Shown here: positions 1 through 10,577 of the stretch, one piece after another
Layout of the letters: the number at the start of each line of letters is the position of its first letter
How positions within the stretch are numbered: position 1 is the stretch's first letter
From: Russula earlei
Lineage: Eukaryota > Basidiomycota > Agaricomycetes > Russulales > Russulaceae
Reading direction: 5' to 3'
Assembly: GCA_025769875.1 (NCBI GenBank)
Contig: JAGFNK010000174.1
Location: forward strand, 1-64,000
Length of the DNA: 64,000 bases
Notes under the pieces: model-generated
What the model saw: the letters and a program-made list of their open reading frames with translations, nothing else
What the model was told of the DNA's origin: nothing
Database searches by the model: none
Program-made: the position numbers and the translations under genes

Positions 1-484
1 ACATGAGGCTGAGTGAGGGATCCCCTCACTTGACACATATACCAGGACCCCTTTTAGCATCTCTGAGTAGAACTAGTTATTTACACTCAGTTCATACCTA
101 GTCTAGTTAATTAATGTAGACATTGATTGGCTCGACTGATATTCCATCATTTGGATACCATTTGTTTACCTCCTGCCTACTTGAATGAGTAGATAGTTTA
201 CCCTTGTCCCTCAGTGATCGCTCACGCATGCAAGTCACTGAGGTGCATTCCCACTTACTTATTGTTCCTTATGTTCTATAAAGCTCATACCTGAATAGTA
301 CAGTCGTTACATTATTCAGGTAAATATATATCTATAGTGATCGCTCATGTGCACGAGTCACTGAGTACAGTCATTACATTATTCAGCAATTCTCATGTGT
401 GCGAATGTGCAGGTCTCCTCAGACACTGCATACACTCACTCAAAACAATCCTTCCATATCCTCAATAAACTGTTTAGTTTCTAC
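1..484. repeat. LTR-like fragment, unclassified
   Basis: No gene is visible. The block has an LTR look: an AATAAA signal near 462 and short internal direct repeats (gtacagtcgttacattattc at 298 and a near copy at 363; agtgatcgctca at 212 and 337). No matching partner or target duplication was found, and the left end is outside the window. Identity is uncertain. Confidence 0.3.
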
Positions 485-1239
485 AGCCACTGCAGCTGGT
501 GGCAGCACGTGTGGATGAGGGCGTAGGAGTGGGCAGGGATGCAATGGAAGGGGAGGCGTGGTGCGGTGTGGTGCTTGTGTCAGCGGCTTCGCTTGTGGCA
601 GCGGCGTGGCGGCTGCTGCTGCTTCTGCTGTGGCGTGTCGTGGTTAAGTTCGTGGCCTTCTTGGTCTTCTGGGAGGCTGCTGGTGGCGAGGTGTTGCGAC
701 GGTGCTGCGGTGCTGCTGTCGCGCGAAACTGAAACTATTGCGGCGGGCGTTGAGACTGTGGCTAGGGGTGTGACCAAGGAGACGGGCAGAGCGAGGGCGA
801 CGGCGGAGACGGACGGAGACAAAGCGGTCGCTGGGACTAGGTCCGGAACGGCGGCGGACGAGGCAACGGACGAGGCTGAGGGTGTGGAGGCGACAGCTGA
901 CTGAGCTGGGTCTGAGGAGGCGGGCTCATACCTTACAATATGTATTGAAACACGAAGACAAGGGATCAAAGGCAAAGACCAGTCGAGATGGCATGAAGGA
1001 AGCTGACATTTAACTGCTGCATCCATGAAATCAGAGGATACTACGGTATTACTACCCAACCAACCATAAAACCCTACAAAGCTCATGAGAGAGCGACGCG
1101 GCGAGAGAGGCAAAGCGAGGCGCGCTAAAGGGCAGCGAGCCCTCGCGAACGCAATCGAGGTACGGCGTCTTGATGCCAGATGTCGAGACCCAAGCCCTGC
1201 GCAATGACAAAGGGAGAGTGGCATAGTCAACCTCATCAA
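485..1239 (-). other. GC-rich segment related to the arms of palindrome 1
   Basis: About 485-800 is recognisably similar to 6680-6900 and, inverted, to 7835-8070, the captured part of palindrome 1. The shared stretch includes a purine-rich run around 'ggaaggggagg' followed by 'tggtgcgg'. The reverse strand can be read as an Ala/Ser/Val-rich 219-residue frame (580-1239), but the low-complexity composition and GC richness make long open frames cheap, so I do not call a gene. It may be another copy of the same captured host sequence. 800-1239 has no recognised content. Confidence 0.35.
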
Positions 1240-1419
1240 TTATATCAAGTAGAGCATGAAAAACGTGACAAGCATGATGAGGGACATGGGCAGGACCAAG
1301 GAGAAACTACATGCTGCCTCGACCACCCCTGATTTGCCTTGGAGGAAGAGGACCAGACTCCAAACCCCCCCGCATACTACTAGTAGCCCCTGGCACAGCA
1401 GACACCCTCCCCCTCTGAG

Positions 1420-1603
1420 TCTGACTCCCCCTCCCCCTCCCCCTCCCCCTCCTACTCCCACTCGATTGTATATTATTTTGAGATGGCCCGGGTAAAGGTG
1501 GATTGGCACGCGCATTTTCCAGAGTCTGACTCCCCCCTCCCCCTCCAACTCCCACTCGATTGTATATTATTTTGAGATGGCCCGGGCAAAGGTGGATTGG
1601 CAC
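1420..1603. repeat. Two-copy tandem duplication with CCCCCT tract
   Basis: Unit 1 (1420-1524) and unit 2 (1525-1603) both begin tctgactcccc, carry a C-rich (CCCCCT) tract, and end with the same 'tgagatggcccggg' plus 'aaaggtggattggcac' block. Unit 1 has extra CCCCCT repeats and about 15 extra bases at its end. Replication slippage or a small segmental duplication would explain it. No coding function is apparent. Confidence 0.75.
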
Positions 1604-2214
1604 CCACAATTATCCCTGCCACATATGAGTTGTGTTCGGGATGAAGTCGGAGCCAGGTTGCCACGTCCTCGTTAGAAGGAAAGGTATTAGAACGGACTCT
1701 AGAGTCCTCTTTAGAACGGACCGTATCTACGGGATAAGGGAGGATCGGAGGTGCTTTTTGATCACCTCTACGACGTAGAGTAAACTCAAGTCATGAAACA
1801 AGGCTTGAAGAGGTGGTCGCACCTAGATGAAAGCGCGAAGCACGGCGCGACGCCGACGGCAAGGCAGAAAAAGGTAAAGACGGTGTAAGCGCACATTGTT
1901 ATCATGAATGGGATAGTCGATTGAGAACTGTGGGAGTTGTCGAGGCAAGAATAAGAAGTGAAATATTGGCAACCAGTACCAAGTATGAAGAATATGAGCA
2001 CAGCTGGAGAGAATCGAAACTGCACGAGTCGGCTTTTGTACTCCTTGCCTGCCACGTGCCAGACCAGACTCGTAAATAATTAGAAATTGATCACTTGTTG
2101 TTTGTTTTTTTCCCTCTGCCTTTTACGAGGTTAGTATTACTCACTCCCTTACCATTTACTAGTTGTACATAGTCCTCATCCTACAGTTAGCAAACTATCT
2201 AATACTGAGTCATC
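1604..2214. other. No recognisable feature
   Basis: A short hydrophobic frame exists at 1786-2055 on the minus strand but has no domain, intron or context support. The tract ends at the 8-bp target duplication of the hAT element. Confidence 0.4.
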
Positions 2215-2606
2215 ATTCTACATAGGGCTGCCAGTGTGCACCGTAATTGTCCATCATGGGATGGACAGATCTGTAGTATGGGTACCATACCCATGCCATT
2301 CGAGCTCATCCCACCCACCCATCCATCTCAATGATAGAGTGGGACGACACCCATCCAATCCATCAAAAAATGGCCATCAACAGCATTAGATGGCATTTTT
2401 TACAGGAATATCCAAATAAACTTTATTTTTTCATTGAGTCACTGAAACTCAAACTTGTTGTTGCCAGGGCCCCCACCAAGACCATTGAGGGATACCCATT
2501 GTTCATGGCCATGCCACCATCCCCTCTTTTCAATCCTGGTCCTTAACAAACAGGACTTGCCATGACAGATCAGCCTGCCTGAGGACCAGATGGTCAACTG
2601 CTTGAT

Positions 2607-3860
2607 TAGGGTTTTCCCGGCCCGGCTTGGCCTGACAGCCCCGGCTTTGGCTCGGCCCGAGGCGGCTTTGGCTTTCTAAAACCCCAGGCCGGGCCAAAGC
2701 CGTCAAACCCGGCTTGGCTCCGGCTTGGCCTGGCTTAGGCCATGGCTTTTGTACGTAATATTTTCTGTATGTGAGCCCGCTGGCCACATGACTTGTACCA
2801 GGCCCCTTGCGCGCTACGCGTTCACTTTCCCTTCGTCTTTCATCCAACTCACATCCCTCCTTCCAACTATCATCATTCCTTTCACCTCACTCTCCTTTCC
2901 TCGCGCTCCCACTCTCGACGTCATCCCCACCGCGTTGCCCACTCCATGTCAGCAGACTACGACAACGGCTCAATTCAATCGCCGTCGACGTCACTCGCCT
3001 TGGCGCTCAACGCCTTCATCCCTTCGGTCTTCGAGTCGGAGCACGGCTCCTCCCCACACTTCGACCTACGGCACGACACCATCGCCGTCCGGCTGCGCCT
3101 TGCGCCCTCCCAAGACCGTCCCTCAAGCATCATCCTCGCGTCCACGGTCCGCCACACGTCTACGCACGGACCCGTATGACGCGTTCGTCATCGTCACCAT
3201 CGCCTTACCCGAGGGCTCGCTGCCCACAGCGCCTCGCCCATCGTCATTGCCGCCCTATTTGAGGGCTCGCTGCCCATAACGTCTCGCCCCCGACATCATC
3301 GCCGCATCGCCTCGCGCTCGCGGATTCGCAGTAGGAGGACTTTAGAATAGCAGTTTTGTATTTAAATATCAAATATATTACGGAGTCGTTATGTTCTGGA
3401 GAGCATGATGAGGCATGGTAAGAGCATGGATTATACATGTGGAATGAGTGAAGTCCAGTGTACAACATGGTACGCTGCAGGATGAAGTGATCTAAGACTG
3501 AGGAAAGGGATTACGAGCAACCAACACGACTGAGCATTGCATATTGACATATAGGCCACCAAGGCTTACATTGTACATGTACTTGGCTCAAGCAAAAAGG
3601 AAGGTTGAGAGGGAAGCACAGATACGACAAAAACGACAGGGAACAATGGTGTGTCCATGTCCATGCAAAGTTGATAAATTAAAGTTTGATGATTACCCCA
3701 AATGATCAAAGCTGGGGCTTGATGGCCCGGCTTTGGCTTTTCAAATCACAGGCTGGGCCAAAGCCGTCACGAAGCCGTCACTTTGGCCCGGCTCGGCCCA
3801 GCCTATTTCGGCCTGGCTTGGCCTGGCTCACGGTCTGAGGCCGGGCCGGGCACATCCCTA
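2607..3860 (+). mobile_element. Non-autonomous hAT-like element, copy 1 (GGC-rich termini)
   Basis: It starts TAGGGTTTTCCCGGCCCGGC and ends with the near-inverse GCCGGGCACATCCCTA, between exact 8-bp duplications tgcttgat (2599-2606 and 3861-3868). Each end is about 130-150 bp of reiterated CCGGCTTTGGC / GGCCTGGC motifs. The interior (2760-3480) is pyrimidine-rich, resembles an LTR-derived sequence also seen near 37350-38160, and encodes no transposase. Related copies are at 11522-12916 (truncated) and 39621-41143. Relative to its ends, the interior of this copy is inverted compared with the other two. Confidence 0.9.
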
Positions 3861-5345
3861 TGCTTGATGCATCCAAAATCATCTGGTTCAATGATGAAGA
3901 TGATTCCCAACCTATTTGACCAGGTTCTCGCATGCAACAAGGTAGTAAGTAGTTTGTTCAACATAATTTGAGTGCTTCCACAAAGTACTTACTCATCTTT
4001 CCAGGTCAACATTCTCATCCAGTCTGATCCAATGCAGGTACATGATTAGCTGCAGCTATTGCTGTGAAGAAGCTTGACGAATTTGAGAATCCTGTTGTTA
4101 TGGCGTCGTGGCCGTAAGAGCGTTAGCTCAAGGTTCAATGGGGGCCAGGTCCCTGTGACTTGGTTCAAGGGTGCAGTGGGGCCGGCTCAAGGAGACCGGA
4201 TCAAAGGTTTAGCGTCTCAAGACTAAGTCAAGGATGACCTAATCCGCAGACAGAGTTGATCTTCTGGTTTCACAGAAGAGGAGGACGATGATGGAGAAGC
4301 AGAGGAGGAAGAGGAACACGAAGGTTCCTTGTGACGAGCTCAAGTCAAGCAGAGTATAAGCCAGCACAACACAAGTTGTGATTGAGAGACAGTACTGAGC
4401 AAAGGGATGCGACAGGAAATGGGACAAAGCTAAGCTTGGGGCATTCCCCAGCTTTTACAGGCACTTAAATACTGTATGTAGCGAGGCTGTACAGTACCAT
4501 AAGCAGAACAATAAGTAAAGGTAGACCAACAGCAAAAGTAGCTCAACAATAGATGAAACACAATAAGTGAAACACAATAAGGGATCACTATCAAGGGATG
4601 AAACGGTAACCACGGGAACAGAGATAGCAAGAGGAATAATAATGGGGAGGGATTATGAACCAACCGACAAGGGGGTAAAAATATAACACCTGTTCAATTG
4701 TCCCATTGGCACCCTGTGCAGTCTCGCAAACACAAGGCCCCTGCAAAGCACAAGCAAGCCATCATGGATGTTGCCAATACTGATGCAGATGATACTGACT
4801 TCACCGCTTCTTCTGCTGAGTATGGATCAGAGGATCCTAGCGATGCCACAGAAATAAGTAATGAAGAGGTACAAAATATCTTAACATGATTCCATGGTCA
4901 GCCAAATTAACACTTTGCAGATAGCTGATATGTTACCCTCAAAAACCATGCCAGAATCAGCAATAAAAAGGGCCACATGCATGTCCTGAAACCAAAGATC
5001 AAGATGAAATCAACACCTGCACCCCCAAGGAAGAAGGTGAGGAATTGCTCTGTCGAGGTTGAGGAGATTGATGACATGGATAGCCCCTGCTGGACTGCAG
5101 CAGGCTCATTTGAAACCCCTAACTCCAAAAAGGTACATTTTGCTTTGCATTTCTCACATTTTTGTCACATTGTGAGTTTTTATAGAAGGCTGGAAATGTA
5201 AAAAGGAGTCCAGTATATTTATTCTACGAAGTTGTCAGCAAAGGGTCACATGGTAGTCTAGGAGAAGATGGCAATGTACATTATCGTTGCCTTCATGGCG
5301 TTCATAAGATTTGTACCATCAAGAATACAATGAGAAGTAATCTAA
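3861..5345 (+). pseudogene. hAT transposase, N-terminal part
   Basis: Pieces of a plus-strand, intron-containing transposase. The segment before 4095 (ending in a KKLDEFENP-like stretch) joins in frame to 4694 once the solo LTR 4096-4688 and one duplication copy are ignored. A Ser/Asp/Glu-rich linker follows, then a GT-AG intron at about 4868-4920, then IADMLPSKTMPESA. Around 5210-5345 the reading FYEVVSKGS..GEDGNVHYRCLHG matches the BED-like DNA-binding region of basidiomycete hAT transposases (from memory of the family). The rest of the protein, including the RNase-H-fold catalytic core, is missing because palindrome 1 begins 87 bp downstream. In-frame stops (for example in the first exon and near 4985) show it is dead. 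Confidence 0.7.
4096..4688. mobile_element. Solo LTR, family J
   Basis: A 593-bp unit with ends TGTTATGG and TATAACA, flanked by the exact 5-bp duplication cctgt (4091-4095 and 4689-4693). It interrupts the hAT transposase N-terminal exon. It contains a possible TATA (gtataag near 4357) and homopurine stretches. No second copy was found in the window and the orientation is uncertain. Confidence 0.85.
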
Positions 5346-5431
5346 ACAGTGCATTTCTCATCTTTTTTTTTTTTTTGGTTCCTAATGGGTGACACTTTTC
5401 TTAGCACTTGTAAATAATCTCTGTGTCCATG

Positions 5432-6107
5432 TTACTGTCGTTTTCATGTGACCTTGCACTTGCCATTTTTGGATGTCATTTCGAGTGCGAAAATAAAACT
5501 GCTATATCTCAACAGTTTCTCAACAGATTGCCTTGAAACTTTGACAGTAGAACCTTATATGTTGTATCTAGGTGCAGCTAAAATATGGGAGCCTAATATT
5601 TAGTTCTTGAAATGTCGATTTTCGGGTGGTGACATGAGTGCAAAACTTTGAACTGCCATATCTCAACTGTTTCTGAACCGATTGACTTGAAACTTCGACA
5701 GTGGGATCCCATGTACTGTATCTAGGTGCAGCCCAAGAGTTGGGGTCTGATTCTTAGTTTTTGAAGTTTCGGTTTTTGGGTGTGATCTGAGTTCGAAATT
5801 TCGATCTGCCATATCTCAACCAGTTTCTCAATAGATTGCCTTGAAACGTGGACAGTGGGACCTTATATACTGTATCTAGGTGCAGCGAAAATATGGGAGC
5901 CTAATATTCAGTTTTTGAAGTTTCGATTTTTGGGTGCCGAGCTGCGTGCGAAATTTCGTACTGCCATGTCTCAACCATTTCTCAATGGATTGTCTTGAAA
6001 CTTGGACAGTGGAACCTCATGCACTGTAGCTAGATGTTTCACTCGTTGGATGTTCACGTTTTGGGGTGCCAACCCCAAGCATGATAATATTACATTATCC
6101 CTACAGC
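5432..6107 (+). repeat. Terminus D, palindrome 1 left arm
   Basis: Starts TTACTGTCGTTTTCATGTGA and contains about four diverged tandem units of roughly 155 bp. Each has the blocks 'tgccatatctcaac', 'ttgaaactt.gacagt', 'tgtatctaggtgcagc' and 'taatatt.agttcttgaa'. The inner end holds a perfect 7-bp hairpin, TTGGGGTgccaACCCCAA (6060-6077). Subterminal repeats of this kind are typical transposase-binding regions of large DNA transposons. Confidence 0.85.
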
Positions 6108-6999
6108 TGAATCCATCCATCCATGATATGATATGACTATTACAACTGTACCACGCGAGAAGGGCACACTTAAGTTCATGGGGCTGGACAAGGACTGAGG
6201 GAAGAGTGAAAGAGACAAAATTGAAATGATGATGCGAGGCGTGCGTCGAGGCAGCAATAGGCATCGGCACGGGTACATGTGCGTGTAGCTTCTTCAGTGA
6301 GTCTTCGGCCTCGCGCGCGCGTGGTCACATTGTCGCAAAGGGGGGTGTGCACGTTCTGAGGTGTTGCCATGCGTTGGAACGCAGGGCACAGTGCGGGGAA
6401 GCAGGAGGGAGGAGTGTGCTTGCGTCGTGTGTCAAATGTGTCGTCGCGACGTGGTGTTGCCAGGCGTCGGCCGTGTTGCTGATATTGGTGCTGCTGCTGT
6501 TGTTGTTGTTGTTGATCCTGGTGCTGCTGTCATGGCAGAGGCTGAGGCGTGGTCGTTTGAGGCAATGGGGTGGCGAGAGGCAAGGGCGTAGGCGATGGCG
6601 TTATGGAAAGGCGTGAGCGTCTGAGGGGGTGACTTGCGTGTTGCTCGTGCTGTCATCATATGTGGGCGCGGCGACGAGGTCTTCGCCACTGCAGGTGATG
6701 GCAGCGCTCGTGGGTGAGGTTGTACGTATGGATGGGGATGCAGTGGAAGGGGAGGAGTGGTGCGGCGTGGTGCTTGCATCGGCGACTTCTCCTGTGGCGA
6801 CATCGTGGTGGCGGCTGGTGATCTTTCTGCGGGGCGGCGTCGAGGTAATGATGGGCGATGCTGGACGTGCGGGAACCGCAGGGACGACGGGAGCGGGCGA
6901 TGTGAAGGCGTGACATTTCGGCAACCGTACCCGCTGTTACGGGGCAGGGTGGGGAACGCGGCGGCGTGGGTTTTGCCTGGAGTCGCATAGAAGCGCGGC

Positions 7000-7440
7000 T
7001 GTGTGCGCGCATACGTTGGGCAGCAGAGAGGTGATGTCGTGCCGGGCGGGAGAGCGGGTAAACGCGCGCATGCACCGAGGGGGTCCAGGGGGCGTGATCC
7101 ATTCGTCGTGAAGGGAAGTAGGATGTTCACATCCTCAGAAAGCGCCGAAGAGTGTCCTGCCGGTGAGAAGGGACGAGCGCGACATGTCCACAGCGACGTC
7201 GCTCAGAGGTGCCTTGGACTCCGATGTTGAGGATGCAAGAAGTAGACCTGTCTCTTCAAAGGTCTCCCGGATTGCCGTCATTTGATACAAATCATCCTGC
7301 TTCCTGTTGCGGTTGCCTCCAGGAGAGACCTGGGTGATACGGACTGGGGGTGGGATCAGCCAAAGGTACGTGCACGATGTCACCACCACTTGGATAAGCA
7401 ATACGTAGATTCAAATAGCGTGAGAATGTGCGAGTAAGCA
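7000..7440 (-). pseudogene. Nudix hydrolase gene fragment (captured)
   Basis: The minus strand of the loop reads SPGGNRNRKQDD followed by AIRETFEETGLLLA, the Nudix box (core RExxEExG) of the family that hydrolyses nucleoside diphosphates linked to another moiety. The reading continues through about 45 residues to GRTLFGAF, then a stop. It resumes in another frame inside the left arm with EWITPPGPPR, a motif I associate with fungal Nudix proteins of the NUDT19-like type. So the Nudix box is in the loop, and its downstream coding sequence is in the left arm and duplicated, inverted, in the right arm (7573 onward). There is no start codon context, and the fold is incomplete. It is non-functional as it stands. 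Substrate is unknown. Confidence 0.65.
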
Positions 7441-7739
7441 CTCCAAGTGCTAGCATGCACAAGCAAAAAATCCGGAACCGCGATTGCGAATACGAGACTA
7501 CAGATAGGAAAACAAGAGAGAGACAAGCGATCCGACTTATTCCTACATAGGTCTCCTGGTGCTTTTCTTATAGCTCGTCCCTTCTCACCGGCAGGACACT
7601 CTTCGGCGCTTTCTGAGGATGTGAACATCCTACTTCCCTTCACGACGAATGGATCACGCCCCCTGGACCCCCTCGGTGCAGTGCGCGCGTTTACCCGCTC
7701 TCCCGCCCGGCACGACATCACCTCTCTGCTGCCCAACGT

Positions 7740-8576
7740 ATGCGCGCACACAGCCGCGCTTCTACGCGACTCCAGGCAAAACCCACGCCGCCGCGTTCCC
7801 CACCCTGCCCCGTAACAGCGGGTACGGTTGCCGAAATGTCACGCCTTCACATCGCCCGCTCCCGTCGTCCCTGCGGTTCCCGCACGTCCAGCATCGCCCA
7901 TCATTACCTCGACGCCGCCCCGCAGAAAGATCACCAGCCGCCACCACGATGTCGCCACAGGAGAAGTCGCCGATGCAAGCACCACGCCGCACCACTCCTC
8001 CCCTTCCACCGCATCCCCATCCATACGTACAACCTCACCCACGAGCGCTGCCATCACCTGCAGTGGCGAAGACCTCGTCGCCGCGCCCATATGATGACAG
8101 CACGAGCAACACGCAAGTCACCCCCTCAGACGCTCACGCCTTTCCATAACGCCATTCGCCTACGCCCTTGCCTCTCGCCACCCCATTGCCTCAAACGACC
8201 ACGCCTCAGCCTCTGCCATGACAGCAGCACCAGGATCAACGACAACAACAACAGCAGCAGCACCAATATCAGCAACACGGCCGACGCCTGGCAACACCAC
8301 GTCGCGACGACACATTTGACACACGACGCAAGCACACTCCTCCCTCCTGCTTCCCCGCACTGTGCCCTGCGTTCCAACGCATGGCAACACCTCAGAACGT
8401 GCACACCCCCCTTTGCGACGAATGTGACCACGCGCGCGCGAGGCCGAAGACTCACTGAAGAAGCTACACGCACATGTACCCGTGCCGATGCCTATTGCTG
8501 CCTCGACGCACGCCTCGCATCATCATTTCAATTTTGTCTCTTTCACTCTTCCCTCAGTCCTTGTCCAGCCCCATGA
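7740..8576 (+). other. Open frame in right arm of palindrome 1, doubtful
   Basis: A 278-residue plus-strand frame, Pro/Arg/His/Thr-rich, with a poly-Asn/Ser patch over a CAG-type triplet run (8240-8265). The equivalent minus-strand frame in the left arm (6656-7102) is cut short by a 2-bp insertion, and two other frames of the same DNA are also open for more than 140 codons. That pattern fits GC-rich low-complexity DNA rather than selection. It could contain decayed 3' exons of the captured Nudix gene or of a neighbour. I do not assign a product. Confidence 0.2.
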
Positions 8577-8640
8577 ACTTAAGTGTGCCCTTCTCGCGCG
8601 GTACAGTTGTAATAGTCATATCATATCATGGATGGATTCA

Positions 8641-9315
8641 GCTGTAGGGATAATGTAATATTATCATGCTTGGGGTTGGCACCCCAAAACGTGAACATCC
8701 AACGAGTGAAACATCTAGCTACAGTGCATGAGGTTCCACTGTCCAAGTTTCAAGACAATCCATTGAGAAATGGTTGAGACATGGCAGTACGAAATTTCGC
8801 ACGCAGCTCGGCACCCAAAAATCGAAACTTCAAAAACTGAATATTAGGCTCCCATATTTTCGCTGCACCTAGATACAGTATATAAGGTCCCACTGTCCAC
8901 GTTTCAAGGCAATCTATTGAGAAACGGTTGAGATATGGCAGATCGAAATTTCGAACTCAGATCACACCCAAAAACCGAAACTTCAAAAACTAAGAATCAG
9001 ACCCCAACTCTTGGGCTGCACCTAGATACAGTACATGGGATCCCACTGTCGAAGTTTCAAGTCAATCGGTTCAGAAACAGTTGAGATATGGCAGTTCAAA
9101 GTTTTGCACTCATGTCACCACCCGAAAATCGACATTTCAAGAACTAGATATTAGGCTCCCATATTTTAGCTGCACCTAGATACAACATATAAGGTTCTAC
9201 TGTCAAAGTTTCAAGGCAATCTGTTGAGAAACTGTTGAGATATAGCAGTTTTATTTTCGCACTCGAAATGACATCCAAAAATGGCAAGTGCAAGGTCACG
9301 TGAAAACGACAGTAA
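8641..9315 (-). repeat. Terminus D, palindrome 1 right arm
   Basis: Inverted copy of 5432-6107 with very few differences (for example cacgtgaaaac against catgtg at the tip). It ends CGACAGTAA at 9315. Confidence 0.85.
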
Positions 9316-9342
9316 GCCGATGTAATCCAATTCATTGGTGGA

Positions 9343-10306
9343 TGTCATGAACCATCTCCTGGAGAGGGCCCTTGAAGGACCCTTCCTTATGAGAGGAAAC
9401 CCAGCCTCTATGGTGTCACCCTGTTCACACAGACAAAAGGGGTGAGTAGAGGTGTCCACAATATTGCACGTGCATTGTTGCATGAGCGATTCTCGACACA
9501 ATTGACATACAGCAAGCCCCATTTAATGGCAACCCTTTTAGCAATAAAGGACAGTGTTATAGCCTCCCTAAGGACCCTTTAGGATGACTCTAAGTGCTCT
9601 ACAATAGGCACTAACACAATACTAAAGACCCTACCACGTGTTATTAGACTGACTCTAATAACCATAGAATGAACTATAAAATGATACTAAGGACCTTAGT
9701 AGAAGTATTAGGGTCAACTCTAAGGACCCTAATAGAACTATATAAGGGGCCTTATAGGCAACTCTATTCCCTGAACCAAACTACAAGTCTTCAAATGACT
9801 GGCCCTAAACTAACTAACAGCAAATGAATCAGGTGCTTTGCACATGTACTAAAGCAGTGAACACGTGGACAGTAAAGGCTCTTACTCATCAATAGAAGCC
9901 TTCTTACTCAGCAGCTTACTGAGCATGACTGAGCATGCTCAGTAAGCGTACCCCGACTTCTTACTCATCCATCTATTGTGCTTGATAACAAGGTTATGAC
10001 TTGTTCCCTATTTAGCAGTTCTCTAGTAGTATATAAGTGCTCAATAAAGTAGTGGACAGTCTTCAGACTGTCCATTTGTTTACGGCACTCTCCAACCCTG
10101 GGATACTCCTTTAAGGACCATCCCTTTGTGACTATTCTGGCTTCTTCCCTGTGTACTTGCTCAACTCTACCAGTAACTATACTGCTCTGGTATTTGCTAC
10201 TGCTTTGGACTCTACTTCTCGCCCATGCAGTCTTGGACATTTATCAACTCGTCTTTGAGCTTACCCCTTGCTCTTGAACTGGATAGTTCAACAGTGAGTC
10301 TTGCCA
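9343..10306 (+). mobile_element. Solo LTR, family A, copy a
   Basis: Runs from TGTCATGAACC to the variant end AGTCTTGCCA, flanked by the exact duplication gtgga (9338-9342 and 10307-10311). It contains the family hallmarks: TATA box tagtatataag (10027), the hairpin GACAGTCttcaGACTGTC, and the palindrome-rich block around tgagcatgctcagtaag. It is inserted just upstream of the hAT C-terminal coding remnant. Confidence 0.92.
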
Positions 10307-10577
10307 GTGGATGGGTCAACATGTGCAATTCCCAAACCTCTTTTGTTTGGCTCATGACATTCTATGCATTCCTGGTGAGTAATTTTGATTTTGATAATAA
10401 TCATCTTATTCATGACATAGGCTCCGCTGTTGCTGTTCAGCAGATATTCTCTGGTGGATGGGACACAATCGCCCTCCATCATTCCAGTCTCCATGCTGAT
10501 ACCATCCATATACTGATCCTTGTCAAGAAGTGGTTGCATCTTGCACAAATGCATGCCGATACTGCACTGAGCCATTG
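10307..10577 (+). pseudogene. hAT transposase, C-terminal dimerisation region
   Basis: Two short exons around a GT-AG intron (about 10374-10420: gtgagtaattttg ... catgacatag). After the intron the reading GSAVAVQQIFSGGWDTIAL, then LHADTIHILILVKKWLHLA, matches the hAT C-terminal dimerisation domain (usual pattern SVxVERxFSxG). Two conserved positions are changed to Gln and Trp. It ends at the stop at 10575-10577. Together with 3861-5345 it defines the transposase of the 2223-10779 element. Confidence 0.75.

Larger units (their letters stand above)
5432..9315. mobile_element. Palindrome 1: D-terminus foldback element with captured Nudix gene
   Basis: A very large inverted repeat. The left arm is 5432-7178, the right arm 7573-9315 (about 1.745 kb each), and the loop is 394 bp. 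The outer 676 bp of each arm is terminus D, shared with palindrome 2. The inner 1.07 kb of each arm is GC-rich captured sequence. Arms are nearly identical by eye: one C/T near the outer tip and a 2-bp indel near 6660/8088 are among the few differences. The arms end TTACTGTCG...CGACAGTAA. No matching target duplication was found (ctgtgtccatg to the left, gccgatgta to the right). It lies between the N- and C-terminal remnants of a hAT transposase, exactly where the missing catalytic core should be. Terminology ('D') is mine. The superfamily is unknown, and long-TIR Mutator-like, KDZ-like and foldback elements are the candidates. Confidence 0.85.

Noticed and set aside
499..904. Two overlapping plus-strand frames rich in Ala, Val and Cys
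   Set aside because: They are shadow frames of GC-rich sequence with no domain, splice or context support.
1786..2055. An 89-residue hydrophobic minus-strand frame
   Set aside because: No family resemblance, start context or conservation was visible.
6055..6107. Terminus D as a Helitron 3' end
   Set aside because: A hairpin is present, but no CTRR end or A/T insertion site follows it, and D occurs as inverted terminal arms.
5432..6107. A CRISPR-like array in terminus D
   Set aside because: The units are about 155 bp, diverged along their whole length and tandem without unique spacers; the genome is eukaryotic.
6347..7130. Several long overlapping frames on both strands in the palindrome arm
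   Set aside because: Three or more frames are open at once and they change with small indels between arms, so open length reflects composition.
5415..9330. A 5- to 11-bp target duplication around palindrome 1, and likewise around palindrome 2
   Set aside because: Flanks were compared directly (ctgtgtccatg against gccgatgta; ttgtcactg against gccccagac) and do not match.
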